Part shown: piece after piece, positions 42,820 through 51,825 of the stretch
Layout: the number at the start of each line of letters is the position of its first letter
Position numbering within the stretch: the first letter of the stretch is position 1
Notes under the pieces: model-generated
The model's database searches: none
What the model was told of the DNA's origin: nothing
Seen by the model: the letters and a program-made list of their open reading frames with translations, nothing else
Source of the DNA: Szabonella sp046295215
Lineage (GTDB): Bacteria; Pseudomonadota; Alphaproteobacteria; Rhodobacterales; Rhodobacteraceae
Assembly: GCA_046295215.1 (NCBI GenBank)
Contig: JBKBNP010000028.1
Coordinates: 1-64,000, forward strand
Length of the DNA stretch: 64,000 bases
Direction of reading: 5' to 3'
Program-made: the position numbers and the translations under genes

Positions 42820-43248
42820 ATGCCCGGAATGAAGCACGGAAAACCGGACTGGACCACACTCGACTGGGGCCCGATAAACCGCCTGCATGATGCTATCATC
42901 ATCGCGCTGCAACGCCATGACGGCAGGCTCTGGAAGGAGTCGCTGAGCGAACTGCACGCTCCCAACCTTGAACTGCCGGTCTGGATTCTGCTTTACGAGG
43001 ATGGGGATGTCGAAAAGGCACATCTGGAGGTGCAAAAGATACTTGAGCCGCATCTTGCCGGTCTTGGGCCGGTAAACTGCACCCTGTCCTATACGATCCT
43101 GACGGAAACCGAGGAAATTCAGGTCGATTTTCTGGATGGGAATGCGGAAATCGCCGAGACCCTGGACAAGCGCCCCCTCGGCGCCCGTCCGATGGTGGAT
43201 CCGCGCAGTGGCTCCGGCATTTTCAGGTCTGACAACTCGCGACGATAA
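42820..43248 (+). CDS. Putative immunity protein
   Basis: A 142-residue soluble protein without a known domain. It starts at ATG 42820 (AAGGAG just upstream; ATG 42829 is an alternative) and lies 16 bp after the toxin candidate. Size, location and tight coupling fit an immunity protein; no sequence motif proves it. Confidence 0.55.
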   Translation: MPGMKHGKPDWTTLDWGPINRLHDAIIIALQRHDGRLWKESLSELHAPNLELPVWILLYEDGDVEKAHLEVQKILEPHLAGLGPVNCTLSYTILTETEEIQVDFLDGNAEIAETLDKRPLGARPMVDPRSGSGIFRSDNSRR

Positions 43249-43355
43249 AGGACTGTCCCCGGTCCTGTTCAGCCGTGGCCGTCGTCCGGAAAGGCGCTGC
43301 TTCTGGGCCTGCCAGCCCTGTTCAATTTCTGGAATCTTTGTCCCGTGACATGGTT

Positions 43356-43383
43356 CTGCTGATGGCATCCACGCCATCAGCAG
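43356..43383. repeat. Perfect 11-bp-arm hairpin, partly repeated at 102-121
   Basis: CTGCTGATGGC (43356-43366) and GCCATCAGCAG (43373-43383) flank ATCCAC. The right 20 bases (43364-43383) are identical to 102-121. No T-tract follows, so it is not a standard terminator. Confidence 0.75.
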
Positions 43384-43411
43384 GGCCGTCTGTTGCCGAT
43401 ATGGCCGGGTG

Positions 43412-44344
43412 TCAGGGCAGCGGGATATGGTCCTCCCGGTCCTCGGGCGGCAGATCGAACAGGCCCTGCCCCCAGCGTTCAGCCCGCCATTCCTCCTTGG
43501 CGGCCTCGATCCGTTCGCGGGACGAGGCGACGAAATTCCACCAGATGAAGCGTGGCCCGCCCATCGTCGCCCCGCCCAGCGCCATCAGCCGCGCGCCGCG
43601 CCCGCCCGCCCGCACCGTGATCCGGTCGCCGGGCCGAAAGACCATCATCCGCCCCGCGTCGAAACTCTCGCCTGCGATCTCGACCGAGCCTTCGGTGATG
43701 TAGAGCCCCCTGTCCTCGTGATCGTCGGGCAGGGGAAAGAGCGCGCCGGGAACCAGCGTCACGTCAAGATAGAACGTCTCGCTGTGCAGCGTTGCCGGGG
43801 CCTTCGCGCCATAGGCGGTGCCGAGGATCAGCCGCGCCGTGGCCCCACCGTCGGCGATGACCGGCAGGGTTTCCTGTCCGTGATGCTCGAAAACCGGGGC
43901 GGCATCTTCCTGCGCCTCGGGCAGGGCGATCCATGTCTGGATGCCGAACAGGCTCGACGGTCCCTGCCGGGCAGCAAGGGGGGTGCGTTCGGAATGGGTG
44001 ACGCCCCGACCGGCCATCATCCAGTTGAGCGCGCCGGGCTCGATGATCTGATCCGCGCCGGTGCTGTCGCGGTGGTGGAAGGCGCCGCGATAGAGATATG
44101 TGACGGTGCCGAGCCCGATATGCGGATGCGGGCGCACATCCACGCCCTGCCCGGTCAGGAACTCCGCCGGTCCGGCCTGATCGAAGAAGATGAACGGACC
44201 GACCATCTGGCGTTTGGGGGCGGGCAGGGCGCGGCGCACCTCGAATCCACCGATGTCGCGCGCCCGGGGCACGATCAGGGTTTCGATGGCCTCCGCGCCG
44301 ATATCGTCGGGGCAACCAGGGTCGAGGGTGGGGTTCCAGCTCAT
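43412..44344 (-). CDS. Pirin family protein
   Basis: A 310-residue bicupin. The N-terminal metal site shows H-P-H-I-G-L-G-T-V-T-Y and later H-S-E, with G-V-T-H-S-E-R. Pirins are iron proteins; some bacterial members oxidise quercetin. The start at 44344 has AGAGGAG eight bases upstream. It is divergent from the VOC-hydrolase fusion, with 195 bp between them. Confidence 0.93.
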   Translation of the reverse strand: MSWNPTLDPGCPDDIGAEAIETLIVPRARDIGGFEVRRALPAPKRQMVGPFIFFDQAGPAEFLTGQGVDVRPHPHIGLGTVTYLYRGAFHHRDSTGADQIIEPGALNWMMAGRGVTHSERTPLAARQGPSSLFGIQTWIALPEAQEDAAPVFEHHGQETLPVIADGGATARLILGTAYGAKAPATLHSETFYLDVTLVPGALFPLPDDHEDRGLYITEGSVEIAGESFDAGRMMVFRPGDRITVRAGGRGARLMALGGATMGGPRFIWWNFVASSRERIEAAKEEWRAERWGQGLFDLPPEDREDHIPLP

Positions 44345-44539
44345 CGCAAGCACTCCTCTTTTGTGGCTCAGACTAGGATGCGTGGCGGATGCCGACAAGA
44401 AAAGCCTCTTTGCGCCTGCCGCACCGGTCCTGTGCGAAAGGTCAGCCGGGGCTGGCAGGCAAGCTGTCCAGACTTGCGGCGCGGCAGCCGGTCATGTCTG
44501 ATGGGCGCGGCAGCGCGTTGCGACACAGGAAGGCGGGCA

Positions 44540-46054
44540 ATGTCCAAAGGGATCCACCATGTCACCGCGATCTCTGGCCGTGTGCAGGCCAATGTGGATT
44601 TCTACGCAGGGTTTCTCGGCTTGCGGCTGGTCAAGCAGACCGCCGGCTTTGCGGATGGCGAACAATTGCACCTTTTCTATGGCGATGCAGCGGGCAGCCC
44701 CGGCAGCCTCGTGACCTTCCTGATCTGGGAGGCAGGGGCGCGGGGAAGAACCGGCCACGGCCAGCCGTCCGAGATTGCGCTGGCCGTGCCGCCCTCAGGC
44801 ATCGGCGAATGGCTGTCCCGCGCGCTGGCCGCGCAAGTGACGGTGACCGGACCCCTGCACGAGTTCGGCGAGCCTGTGTTGCGTCTGAAAGATCCCGACG
44901 GGATCATCGTCAAGCTGGTGGGCGTAGACCTGCCCGCCGTGGCCCCGCTGCCGGATCCGATTGCCCCGACCCGGCTGCGTGCTGTCACCCTGCTCAGCGG
45001 CGATGCGGCCGGGACGGCCCGGTTCATCGCGCGGTTCGGCTATCGCCCCGGTCCGGCGGATGGCGCGGTCCAGCGGTTCCTGTCGGACAGGGATGCCGTG
45101 GATGTGCGGGATGCAGCGGGCTATGTCCCGGCAATTCCCGGCACCGGCATGATCGACCACCTCGCCCTGAGGGCCGCCGACATTGGGGCGCTTCGGGCGA
45201 TGCGCCGGGATCTCGGCACGGCGGAGGGCCTGACCGAGGTGCATGACCGGCGCTATTTCCTGTCGCTCTATGCCCGGGATCCGGCGGGGCTTCTGATCGA
45301 ATACGCCACGGACGCGCCTGGTCTTGACGTGGATGAACCCCTTGCCCGGCTGGGAGAGACGCTGCTTTTTCCCCCGGATGACGAAGCGCGCGCCGACGAT
45401 CTGCGGGTGATGTTGCCACAATTCGCCCGACCGGGCGCGGCAAGGATGCCGATGCGCGACCTTCCCTTCATTCACCGCCTGCACCAGCCCGGGGAACCCG
45501 ATGGATCGGTGATCGTGCATCTGCACGGAACCGGCGGGAGCGAGGCCGACCTGATGCCCCTTGCCCATCGCGCCGCGCCGCGCGCAACGCTTCTGGGGGT
45601 GAGGGGACGATCCACCGAGGAAGGGATAAACCGCTGGTTCCGTCGCTTCGATACAGAGACCTACGATCAGGACGACATCCGCGCCGAGGCGGCGGCCTTC
45701 GCCGGTTTCGTCGAGGGGGCGATACGGGGATACGGGCTGGATGCGGGCCGTTTGGCTTTTCTGGGGTATTCGAACGGTGCAAACCTTCTGGGCGCGGTGA
45801 TGCTGCTGCATCCGGGCGTGGTGCGGCGGGCAATCCTGCTGCGTGGCGTTGCCGTGCTGGATGACCCGCCGAAAGCCGATCTGGCAGGGTCCGATGTGCT
45901 TTTGCTGTCCGGGGCGCTGGACCCGTTCGCAGGCAGGGCCGCTCCGCTCGAGGCCGCGTTGCGCGCAGGCGGGGCAAGGCTGGATGCGCGGTGCCTGCCT
46001 GCCGGACATGAGGTGACAGAGGGAGACCTCGCGGCGGCAAAGGCCTGGGTCTGA
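44540..46054 (+). CDS. Fusion of a VOC-type dioxygenase-like domain and an alpha/beta hydrolase
   Basis: A 504-residue protein. Residues 1-290 contain two vicinal-oxygen-chelate modules (G-I-H-H-V-T-A-I near the start, M-I-D-H-L-A-L-R near 205, and a late E in L-L-I-E-Y), as in MhqO-like ring-cleavage proteins. From about 310 a carboxylesterase-type hydrolase follows (H-L-H-G-T-G-G-S, nucleophile G-Y-S-N-G-A, late D-P-F and G-H-E), resembling MhqD. In Bacillus these two act on quinone electrophiles as separate proteins. A role in detoxifying quinones or catechols is inferred. Confidence 0.86.
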   Translation: MSKGIHHVTAISGRVQANVDFYAGFLGLRLVKQTAGFADGEQLHLFYGDAAGSPGSLVTFLIWEAGARGRTGHGQPSEIALAVPPSGIGEWLSRALAAQVTVTGPLHEFGEPVLRLKDPDGIIVKLVGVDLPAVAPLPDPIAPTRLRAVTLLSGDAAGTARFIARFGYRPGPADGAVQRFLSDRDAVDVRDAAGYVPAIPGTGMIDHLALRAADIGALRAMRRDLGTAEGLTEVHDRRYFLSLYARDPAGLLIEYATDAPGLDVDEPLARLGETLLFPPDDEARADDLRVMLPQFARPGAARMPMRDLPFIHRLHQPGEPDGSVIVHLHGTGGSEADLMPLAHRAAPRATLLGVRGRSTEEGINRWFRRFDTETYDQDDIRAEAAAFAGFVEGAIRGYGLDAGRLAFLGYSNGANLLGAVMLLHPGVVRRAILLRGVAVLDDPPKADLAGSDVLLLSGALDPFAGRAAPLEAALRAGGARLDARCLPAGHEVTEGDLAAAKAWV

Positions 46055-46260
46055 CCGGATCTCCGGAACGGGCGACGAGGATGCGCGCCTCCGCATCAGA
46101 GATCCGGGGTCCGGCGTCGGGGCGGCGGTTGACATCGCCACCCGGACCTTTTGGCAGGATCAGGGTTCTGTCAGGGGGCGAGCTGCCCGATTTCACCCTC
46201 TGCCCGTTTCGCATGGGTTCGGTGCAGGCTATGAAGAATTGCCGATCCGGGAGGTTTGAC

Positions 46261-47061
46261 TTGCGCAGTTTGGCCCTTTCAGTCGTTTTGCTTGTTCCAA
46301 TGGCATCAATATCCTCGGCACAGGCGGACACGATCTGCACGCTGGTTGTCGATGCGCCGACTGGTGCGGTGGTGCGCGAAGAGGGCGATTGCCGCTTCCG
46401 TGTCACGCCCGCATCGACCTTCAAGGTGCCGCTGGCTGTCATGGCCTATGATGCCGGGATCCTGACGGATGCGCATCATCCGGCCATGGCGTTCCGGGCG
46501 GGCGACCCGGATTGGGGCGGGGCCAACTGGAAGAAAGACACCGATCCGGCACATTGGATGCGTCATTCGGTGCTTTGGTTTTCCCAGAGGATCGCCCGGG
46601 CCATGGGAACCGCAACCCTGACCCGCCATGGGCAGGAATTTGGCTATGGGAACGCCGATTTTTCCGGCGATCCCGGTTTTGACAATGGGTTGGACCGGGC
46701 ATGGATCGCCTCGTCGCTGCGGATTTCCCCCCTTGAACAGGCCGCCGTTCTGCAGGCGCTGGTTCTGGATACGCTCCCCGTCCGCGCGCAGGCGATGCAA
46801 AGGGCGCGCGACATCATCGAAACCCGCGAGGTCGGCAAATGGCTGATCCATGGCAAGACCGGAACCGCCTATCCCCGGCGCGCGGATCGCAGTTTCGACT
46901 ATGCGCGGGGGTGGGGCTGGTATGTCGGCTGGGCCGAGGATGGCGACAGGACGCTGATCTTCGTCCGGCTGACACAGGCGAGCGAACGGACCGGGGAGTC
47001 GCCCGGCAATCTAACCCGCGATGGAGTCCTGCGAGAATGGCCGGGTCTTGCGGGGCGGTAG
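46261..47061 (+). CDS. Class D (OXA-type) beta-lactamase-like protein
   Basis: A 266-residue exported protein with a Sec signal (about 1-22). The serine active site S-T-F-K is at 52-55, Y-G-N at 129-131, K-T-G at 199-201 and the conserved Trp at 148. The S-x-V motif reads S-V-L (103-105), a change from the usual Val. The TTG at 46261 is preferred as start because GGGAGG lies six bases upstream; an in-frame ATG at 46231 would lengthen the signal. Such enzymes hydrolyse beta-lactams in the periplasm; the spectrum cannot be read from sequence. Confidence 0.86.
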   Translation: MRSLALSVVLLVPMASISSAQADTICTLVVDAPTGAVVREEGDCRFRVTPASTFKVPLAVMAYDAGILTDAHHPAMAFRAGDPDWGGANWKKDTDPAHWMRHSVLWFSQRIARAMGTATLTRHGQEFGYGNADFSGDPGFDNGLDRAWIASSLRISPLEQAAVLQALVLDTLPVRAQAMQRARDIIETREVGKWLIHGKTGTAYPRRADRSFDYARGWGWYVGWAEDGDRTLIFVRLTQASERTGESPGNLTRDGVLREWPGLAGR

Positions 47062-47161
47062 CGGCGGGACTGTCCCCGCGTCCGGGAACCCCATCCCGGT
47101 CCGCCCCGTCGCACCGTCGGGTCTGCCCGGTTGATCTGCCTCCTCCGCATGTGTATTTTCC

Positions 47162-47173
47162 TGGTCGACAAAG
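47162..47173. promoter_or_regulatory. Possible autoregulatory operator of the downstream GntR gene
   Basis: TGGTCGACAAAG resembles the TTGTCGACAA palindrome found after the regulator gene (47915-47924). It lies 22 bp before the start codon. Confidence 0.45.
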
Positions 47174-47195
47174 ATTTTTGCGGGACTTCATCACC

Positions 47196-47900
47196 ATGAC
47201 TGAGAACGGAGACGGCAGCCTGCCGGAGCGCAAGCGCGGTTCGGGCGTCAAGGTGGTCTATGAGATGCTCCGGGATGAAATCCTCGACCTGAAGCTCCCC
47301 CCCGGAAGCCCGATTGACGAGGTGCAACTGGCTGAACGCTTCGGCATGTCGCGCACCCCCATCCGCGAGGCACTGGTGCGTCTGGCGGGCGAAGGCTTGG
47401 TTGAAACGCTGCCGAACCGATCAGCCATGGTTGCGAATATCGACGTTCTGAACCTGCACACGTTTTTCGATGCGATCACGCTGATGTATCGCGTGACCAC
47501 CCGGCTTGCCGCGCAATACCACCGTCCGGCTGATCTGGAGGCGATCCGCCGGATCCAGGCGGGATATGTCGCCGCCGCGGGGGCAAAGGATGCGCTGGCG
47601 ATGGTGGCGATCAACCGGGATCTGCATGCCGCAATCGCGGAGGCCGGGCGCAACCCCTATTACACGACCCTTACCCTGCGTCTGCTGGATGAGGGGCGGC
47701 GCATCCTGCGGCTCTACTATCAGTCTTTCGACGACCGCCTGCCGCAGGAATATGTCGATGAACACGAGGCGATCATCGCCGCCATCGCCGCGCGCGACAT
47801 CGACCTGTGCGACCGGTTGGCGCGCGCCCATGCCGACCAGATCGTGCGCCAGATCCAGCAGCTTTTCGCGCGCGACCAGCGTCAGGACATGTCGTTGTAA
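47196..47900 (+). CDS. GntR-family regulator, FCD subfamily, of hydroxyproline use
   Basis: A 234-residue regulator. The winged helix (about 20-85) contains L-P-P-G-S-P-I-D-E and G-M-S-R-T-P-I-R-E-A-L-V. The FCD domain follows with N-R-D-L-H, D-E-H and the final A-H-A-D. It is encoded directly before the DapA-family gene and has similar palindromes on both sides. Control of the hydroxyproline cluster is inferred from position. Confidence 0.88.
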   Translation: MTENGDGSLPERKRGSGVKVVYEMLRDEILDLKLPPGSPIDEVQLAERFGMSRTPIREALVRLAGEGLVETLPNRSAMVANIDVLNLHTFFDAITLMYRVTTRLAAQYHRPADLEAIRRIQAGYVAAAGAKDALAMVAINRDLHAAIAEAGRNPYYTTLTLRLLDEGRRILRLYYQSFDDRLPQEYVDEHEAIIAAIAARDIDLCDRLARAHADQIVRQIQQLFARDQRQDMSL

Positions 47901-47914
47901 CCCGAGTCGATTTC

Positions 47915-47937
47915 TTGTCGACAAATAAAATACAAGA
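47915..47937. promoter_or_regulatory. Operator-like palindrome before the DapA-family gene
   Basis: The perfect palindrome TTGTCGACAA (47915-47924) is followed by ATACAAG (47931-47937), whose complement CTTGTAT recurs at 50170-50176 before the ABC transporter genes. Confidence 0.55.
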
Positions 47938-48014
47938 GATATGATGGCGTGGAGATTCGGGATTGGACCCGGATTGCACAGCATTGCCGAACCCCGATCA
48001 GGAGGAGTTTCCAG

Positions 48015-48977
48015 ATGGACACCGCGATATTTACCGGCGTGATTCCCGCCTTGATGACGCCCTGCAAGCCGGACCGCAGCCCCGATTTCGACGCTCTGGT
48101 CCGCAAGGGGCAGGAGTTGATCGGCCTGGGAATGTCGGCTGTGGTCTATTGCGGGTCGATGGGTGACTGGCCGCTGTTGACGGATGCGCAGCGCATGGAA
48201 GGCGTGGAGCGTCTCGTCAAGGCGGGTGTTCCGGTGATCGTCGGCACGGGGGCCGTCAATTCGGCCAGTGCCGTGGCCTTGTCCGCCCATGCGCAGAAGG
48301 TCGGGGCGGCTGGTCTGATGGTCATTCCGCGCGTCCTGTCGCGGGGGGCGTCGGCGGTGGCGCAGCGCCATCACTTCAAGGCGATTCTCGCGGCCGCGCC
48401 GGACCTTCCGGCGGTGATCTACAACAGCCCCTATTACGGGTTCGAAACCAAGGCCGATCTCTTCTTCGCGCTGCGGGCAGAACATCCGAACCTTGTCGGC
48501 TTCAAGGAGTTTGGCGGAACCGGTCCGCTGACCTATGCCGCCGAACATATCACCAGCGCCGATGACAGCGTGATCCTGATGGTGGGCGTCGATACCGCCG
48601 TGTTCCATGGCTATGTCAAATGCGGGGCGACGGGCGCGATCACCGGCATCGGCAATGTGATCCCGAAGGAGATCCTGCATTTTGTGGCGCTTGCCAAGGC
48701 GGCGGCGGCGGGCGACATGGATGCGCGCCAGCGCGCGCAGGAAATGGGCGAGGCGCTGGAAGTGCTGTCCTCCTGGGATGAGGGCACCGATCTGGTGCTG
48801 TACTACAAGCACATGATGGTTGCGCAGGGCTATCCGGAATATGCCCTGCATTTCAACGCGACCGACGAATTGACGGCCAGCCAGCGCCGTTGGGCCGAAA
48901 CCCAGCTTGCGCAGTTCAAGGCATGGTATGCCGACTGGAGCAAGCTGCCCGGCGCCGTGCAGGCCTGCAAGGTTTGA
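48015..48977 (+). CDS. DapA-family lyase, probable pyrroline-4-hydroxy-2-carboxylate deaminase
   Basis: A 320-residue aldolase-fold protein. The Schiff-base Lys is in L-V-G-F-K-E-F, the activating Tyr in Y-N-S-P-Y-Y, and the G-S-M-G-D-W loop replaces the usual G-T-T-G-E. In hydroxyproline clusters this family converts 1-pyrroline-4-hydroxy-2-carboxylate to 2-oxoglutarate semialdehyde and ammonia. The assignment rests on the neighbouring epimerase and dehydrogenase genes. Start at 48015 with AGGAGG upstream. Confidence 0.82.
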   Translation: MDTAIFTGVIPALMTPCKPDRSPDFDALVRKGQELIGLGMSAVVYCGSMGDWPLLTDAQRMEGVERLVKAGVPVIVGTGAVNSASAVALSAHAQKVGAAGLMVIPRVLSRGASAVAQRHHFKAILAAAPDLPAVIYNSPYYGFETKADLFFALRAEHPNLVGFKEFGGTGPLTYAAEHITSADDSVILMVGVDTAVFHGYVKCGATGAITGIGNVIPKEILHFVALAKAAAAGDMDARQRAQEMGEALEVLSSWDEGTDLVLYYKHMMVAQGYPEYALHFNATDELTASQRRWAETQLAQFKAWYADWSKLPGAVQACKV

Positions 48978-49001
48978 ACCCACCCCGGACGCGGCAAACC
49001 G

Positions 49002-49029
49002 GCCCTCCCCGGTGCGGGGAGGGCTTTTT
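49002..49029. terminator. Terminator between convergent genes
   Basis: GCCCTCCCC (49002-49010) and GGGGAGGGC (49016-49024) form a 9-bp stem with a GGTGC loop, followed by TTTTT on the plus strand. Confidence 0.9.
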
Positions 49030-49041
49030 GCTGCCGGGTGG

Positions 49042-50074
49042 TCAGGCGATGGCGTCCAGACCAAGATCCAGCAGCCGGTCAAGCTGATCGACCTCGGCCG
49101 TGGTCAGGGTGATACCCTCCGCCTCTGCGCGGGCGCGGGCGGTGAAGCGGCGTTCGGACGGCAGGCGCGCGCCTTGCCCCTTGATCGCCTCGAACAACAC
49201 CTCCGCCCGCGCGAAGGGATCGCCCGGCCGCCCTGCCGCGAATTTTTCGGGGGAAAGGGCGAGGATCAACTCGCCATGGAAGGGCGCGAGCGCGGTCGAG
49301 CCGAGGAAATCCAGCACCTCGGGGCTGGTCAGATCGCCGATCATCACCCCGGCCAGCAATTCGATCATCGTGCCGATGGCAGACCCCTTGTGCCCGCCGA
49401 AAGGCAGCATCGCGCCCGCCAGCGCGGCCTCGGGTTCGGTCGTGGGCTGGCCGGTCGCATCCAGTGCCCAGCCTTCGGGCAGGGATTTGCCCGCGCGTCG
49501 GTGAAGCTCGATCTCGCCCCGCGCCGCGACCGAGGTTGCAAAATCGAACACATAGGGATTGCGCCCCGGACGCGGCCAGCCGAAGGCAAGGGGATTGGTG
49601 CCCAGAAGCGGTTTGCTTCCGCCCGTCGGGGCGACGGTCGCATAACTCGGGCACATGACCAGCGCGGCAAGGCCGTGCGCCGTGACGGCTTCCACCTCGG
49701 GCCAGAGGGCGGCGAAATGGGTGCAATCGTTCACGACGAGCGCCGCCAGCCCCAGATCGCGCGCGCGGTCCACCAGTGCGGGTAGACCCATCTCGAAGGC
49801 CGGGTTGGAAAATCCGCCCTGCGCATCGACCCGGACAATCGCGCCGCCCTCGCCCGCGTGCAGCACTGGCAGGGCTCCCCCCCTTCACCTTGCCGGCCTT
49901 CAGCGTGCGCAGCGCCCCCTCGATGCGATAGACGCCATGCGACTTGCAGGCATCCCGTTCCCCAGCCGTGATGGCGCGGGCGAGTGCCGCCGATTGTACC
50001 CCGTTCATCCCGGCACGGCGGAAAATCGCCTCGACGCGGGCGTGCAGCACGGAAATCGGGATGGTCTGGCTCAT
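49042..50074 (-). pseudogene. Ldh2/malate-dehydrogenase family imine reductase with a frameshift
   Basis: Two overlapping frames make one ~340-residue protein of the Ldh2 family (M-S-Q-T-I-P start; E-R-D-A-C-K-S-H-G-V-Y-R; then V-N-D-C-T-H-F and G-H-K-G-S-A-I-G). The shift lies in a run of seven G (C7 at 49877-49883 on the plus strand); six would restore the frame K-G-G-A-L-P-V-L-H-A-G. Family members in such clusters reduce 1-pyrroline-2-carboxylate to proline, the step after 3-hydroxyproline dehydration. The AGGAGG site before 50074 is intact. It may be a mutation, a slippage-prone switch or a sequencing error. Confidence 0.84.
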
Positions 50075-50167
50075 GGCAATTGCCTCCTGTCTGGCGGATC
50101 GGATGGTTTTCTTTTGCTTGCAGAAAGATCTTGGAACCGCAAGCGAGGCGGGCCTGTCCGCGCGTAT

Positions 50168-50190
50168 TTCTTGTATACTCATTGTATTTT
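50168..50190. promoter_or_regulatory. Possible GntR site in the divergent promoter region
   Basis: TTCTTGTATACTC (50168-50180) shares CTTGTAT with the site after the GntR gene and lies in an AT-rich stretch, about 85 bp before the ABC binding-protein gene. Confidence 0.4.
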
Positions 50191-50262
50191 TTGTTTGATT
50201 TATCCAACCTCTCCCCCGATAGTCCATCAGAGTGGAATCAATATCACCCCGGGGAGAAAACC

Positions 50263-51072
50263 ATGAAAAAGCCGATCTTCGCTGCTGGCCTTCTGGCCGC
50301 AACCGCCCTTGCCCTGCCCGCGCAGGCCGACAAGCTTGATGACATCATCGGGTCGGGCACCCTGCGCTGTGCCGTCGTTCTCGACTTCCCGCCGATGGGA
50401 TCGCGTGATGCCTCCAACACGCCGATCGGCTTTGACGTCGACTATTGCAACGATCTGGCCAAGGCGCTGGGCGTCAATGCCGAGATTGTGGAAACCACCT
50501 TCCCCGAGCGCATCCCCGCCCTGATGTCGGGCCGGGTCGATGTGGCCGTCGCCTCCACCTCCGACACGCTGGAGCGGGCCAAGACGGTTGGCTTCTCGAT
50601 CCCCTATTATTCCTTCGAGAATGCGGTCGTCGCCAATGAAAAGGTCGAGATGACCGATTGGGAAGGCATGAAGGGCAAGACCGTGGGCGCCGTGGCCGGC
50701 ACTTACGAGGCGATCTGGCTTGAAGAGAAGTTGAAGGAATGGGGGGAAGGCCAGTTCCGGCCCTACCAGACCCAAGCCGATGTGTTCCTGGCGCTAAGCC
50801 AGGGTCAGCTTGATGCGACCGTGTCCACCGTCGAGGTGGCCGAGGCCAATGTCGCCTCGGGCAATTTCCCGAGCATCCGCATCGTCGACAAGGCGCCGAT
50901 GGTGCCGGACTATGTCGCGCTCATCACGCTGCGCGAGGAATACGGGCTCATCAACTACATGAACCTGTTCATCAACCAGCAGGTCCGGACCGGACGTTAT
51001 GCCGAGCTTTACAAGCAGTGGGTGGGCGAGGGTGAACCCGCCAGCCTGACGATTCCCGGCGTCTATCGCTGA
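50263..51072 (+). CDS. Amino-acid ABC transporter substrate-binding protein
   Basis: A 269-residue periplasmic protein with a Sec signal (cleavage near A-Q-A). It is a cluster F/PBP2 type with I-G-S-G-T-L-R-C, P-I-G-F-D-V-D-Y and a V-A-S-T-S-D-T-L-E-R-A segment. In this context the ligand is probably hydroxyproline or proline; this is inferred. Start at 50263 with GGGGAG upstream. Confidence 0.9.
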   Translation: MKKPIFAAGLLAATALALPAQADKLDDIIGSGTLRCAVVLDFPPMGSRDASNTPIGFDVDYCNDLAKALGVNAEIVETTFPERIPALMSGRVDVAVASTSDTLERAKTVGFSIPYYSFENAVVANEKVEMTDWEGMKGKTVGAVAGTYEAIWLEEKLKEWGEGQFRPYQTQADVFLALSQGQLDATVSTVEVAEANVASGNFPSIRIVDKAPMVPDYVALITLREEYGLINYMNLFINQQVRTGRYAELYKQWVGEGEPASLTIPGVYR

Positions 51073-51087
51073 CAGTCGCGCATCAGG

Positions 51088-51119
51088 GCGGTGCGGGGGC
51101 GTGTCCCCCGCACCGCTTT
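51088..51119 (+). terminator. Hairpin between the binding-protein and permease genes
   Basis: GCGGTGCGGGGG (51088-51099) pairs with CCCCCGCACCGC (51105-51116), loop CGTGT, then TTT. The short T-tract suggests attenuation or mRNA protection rather than full termination. Confidence 0.72.
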
Positions 51120-51143
51120 CGCGTTCACTGACCGGGGGCGGGC

Positions 51144-51809
51144 ATGTTCAACTACAATTTCCGCTGGAATCAGGCGCTCAACTCGCTTCCGCAGATGCTG
51201 GAGGGCGCGCTTGTCACCATCGAGATCGCGCTGCTGTCGATGGTGATCGGCATCAGCATCGCCATGGTGCTGACGCTGTTCCGCCTGTCGGGGTTTCGCG
51301 CCCTGTCGGCTGTCACGACCACATGGGTTGAAGTGGCCCGCAACACGCCCGCCCTGTTCCAGATCTATATGGTGCATTTCGGCCTTGGCAGTTTCGGCAT
51401 CCACCTGTCGCCCTATCTTTCGCTGCTGATCGGGATTGCCTTCAACAACGCGGGCTATCTGACCGAGAATTTCCGCGGTGCGCTCAAGGCCATTCCCGAC
51501 ACGCAGACAAGGTCGGCGCGGTCGCTCGGCATGACGCCGATACAGGCGTTCCAGCATGTCATCATGCCGCAGATGCTGCGGATCTCCTTTCTGCCGATGA
51601 CCAACCAGATGGTCTGGGCGATCCTGATGACCTCGCTCGGGGCGGTGGTGGCGATGAACACCGATCTTTACGGTGTGACGAGCGACCTCAACGCCCGCAG
51701 CTTCCGCACGTTCGAACTGTTCGCCATTGCCGCCGTGATCTTCTACCTCATCACCAAGGCAATCACCCTCTCGGCCCGGCTGCTTGCGGCCCGGCTGTTC
51801 CGGTATTGA
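51144..51809 (+). CDS. Amino-acid ABC transporter permease
   Basis: A 221-residue HisM/GlnP-type permease with about five membrane segments and the docking loop G-A-L-K-A-I-P-D-T-Q. It acts with the next permease as a heterodimer. It lies 71 bp after the binding-protein gene. Confidence 0.9.
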   Translation: MFNYNFRWNQALNSLPQMLEGALVTIEIALLSMVIGISIAMVLTLFRLSGFRALSAVTTTWVEVARNTPALFQIYMVHFGLGSFGIHLSPYLSLLIGIAFNNAGYLTENFRGALKAIPDTQTRSARSLGMTPIQAFQHVIMPQMLRISFLPMTNQMVWAILMTSLGAVVAMNTDLYGVTSDLNARSFRTFELFAIAAVIFYLITKAITLSARLLAARLFRY

Positions 51810-51825
51810 GGGGGGGGGGCGCGCG

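Noticed and set aside
43356..43383. Rho-independent terminator between the immunity and pirin genes
   Set aside because: The stem is perfect but no T-tract follows on either strand.
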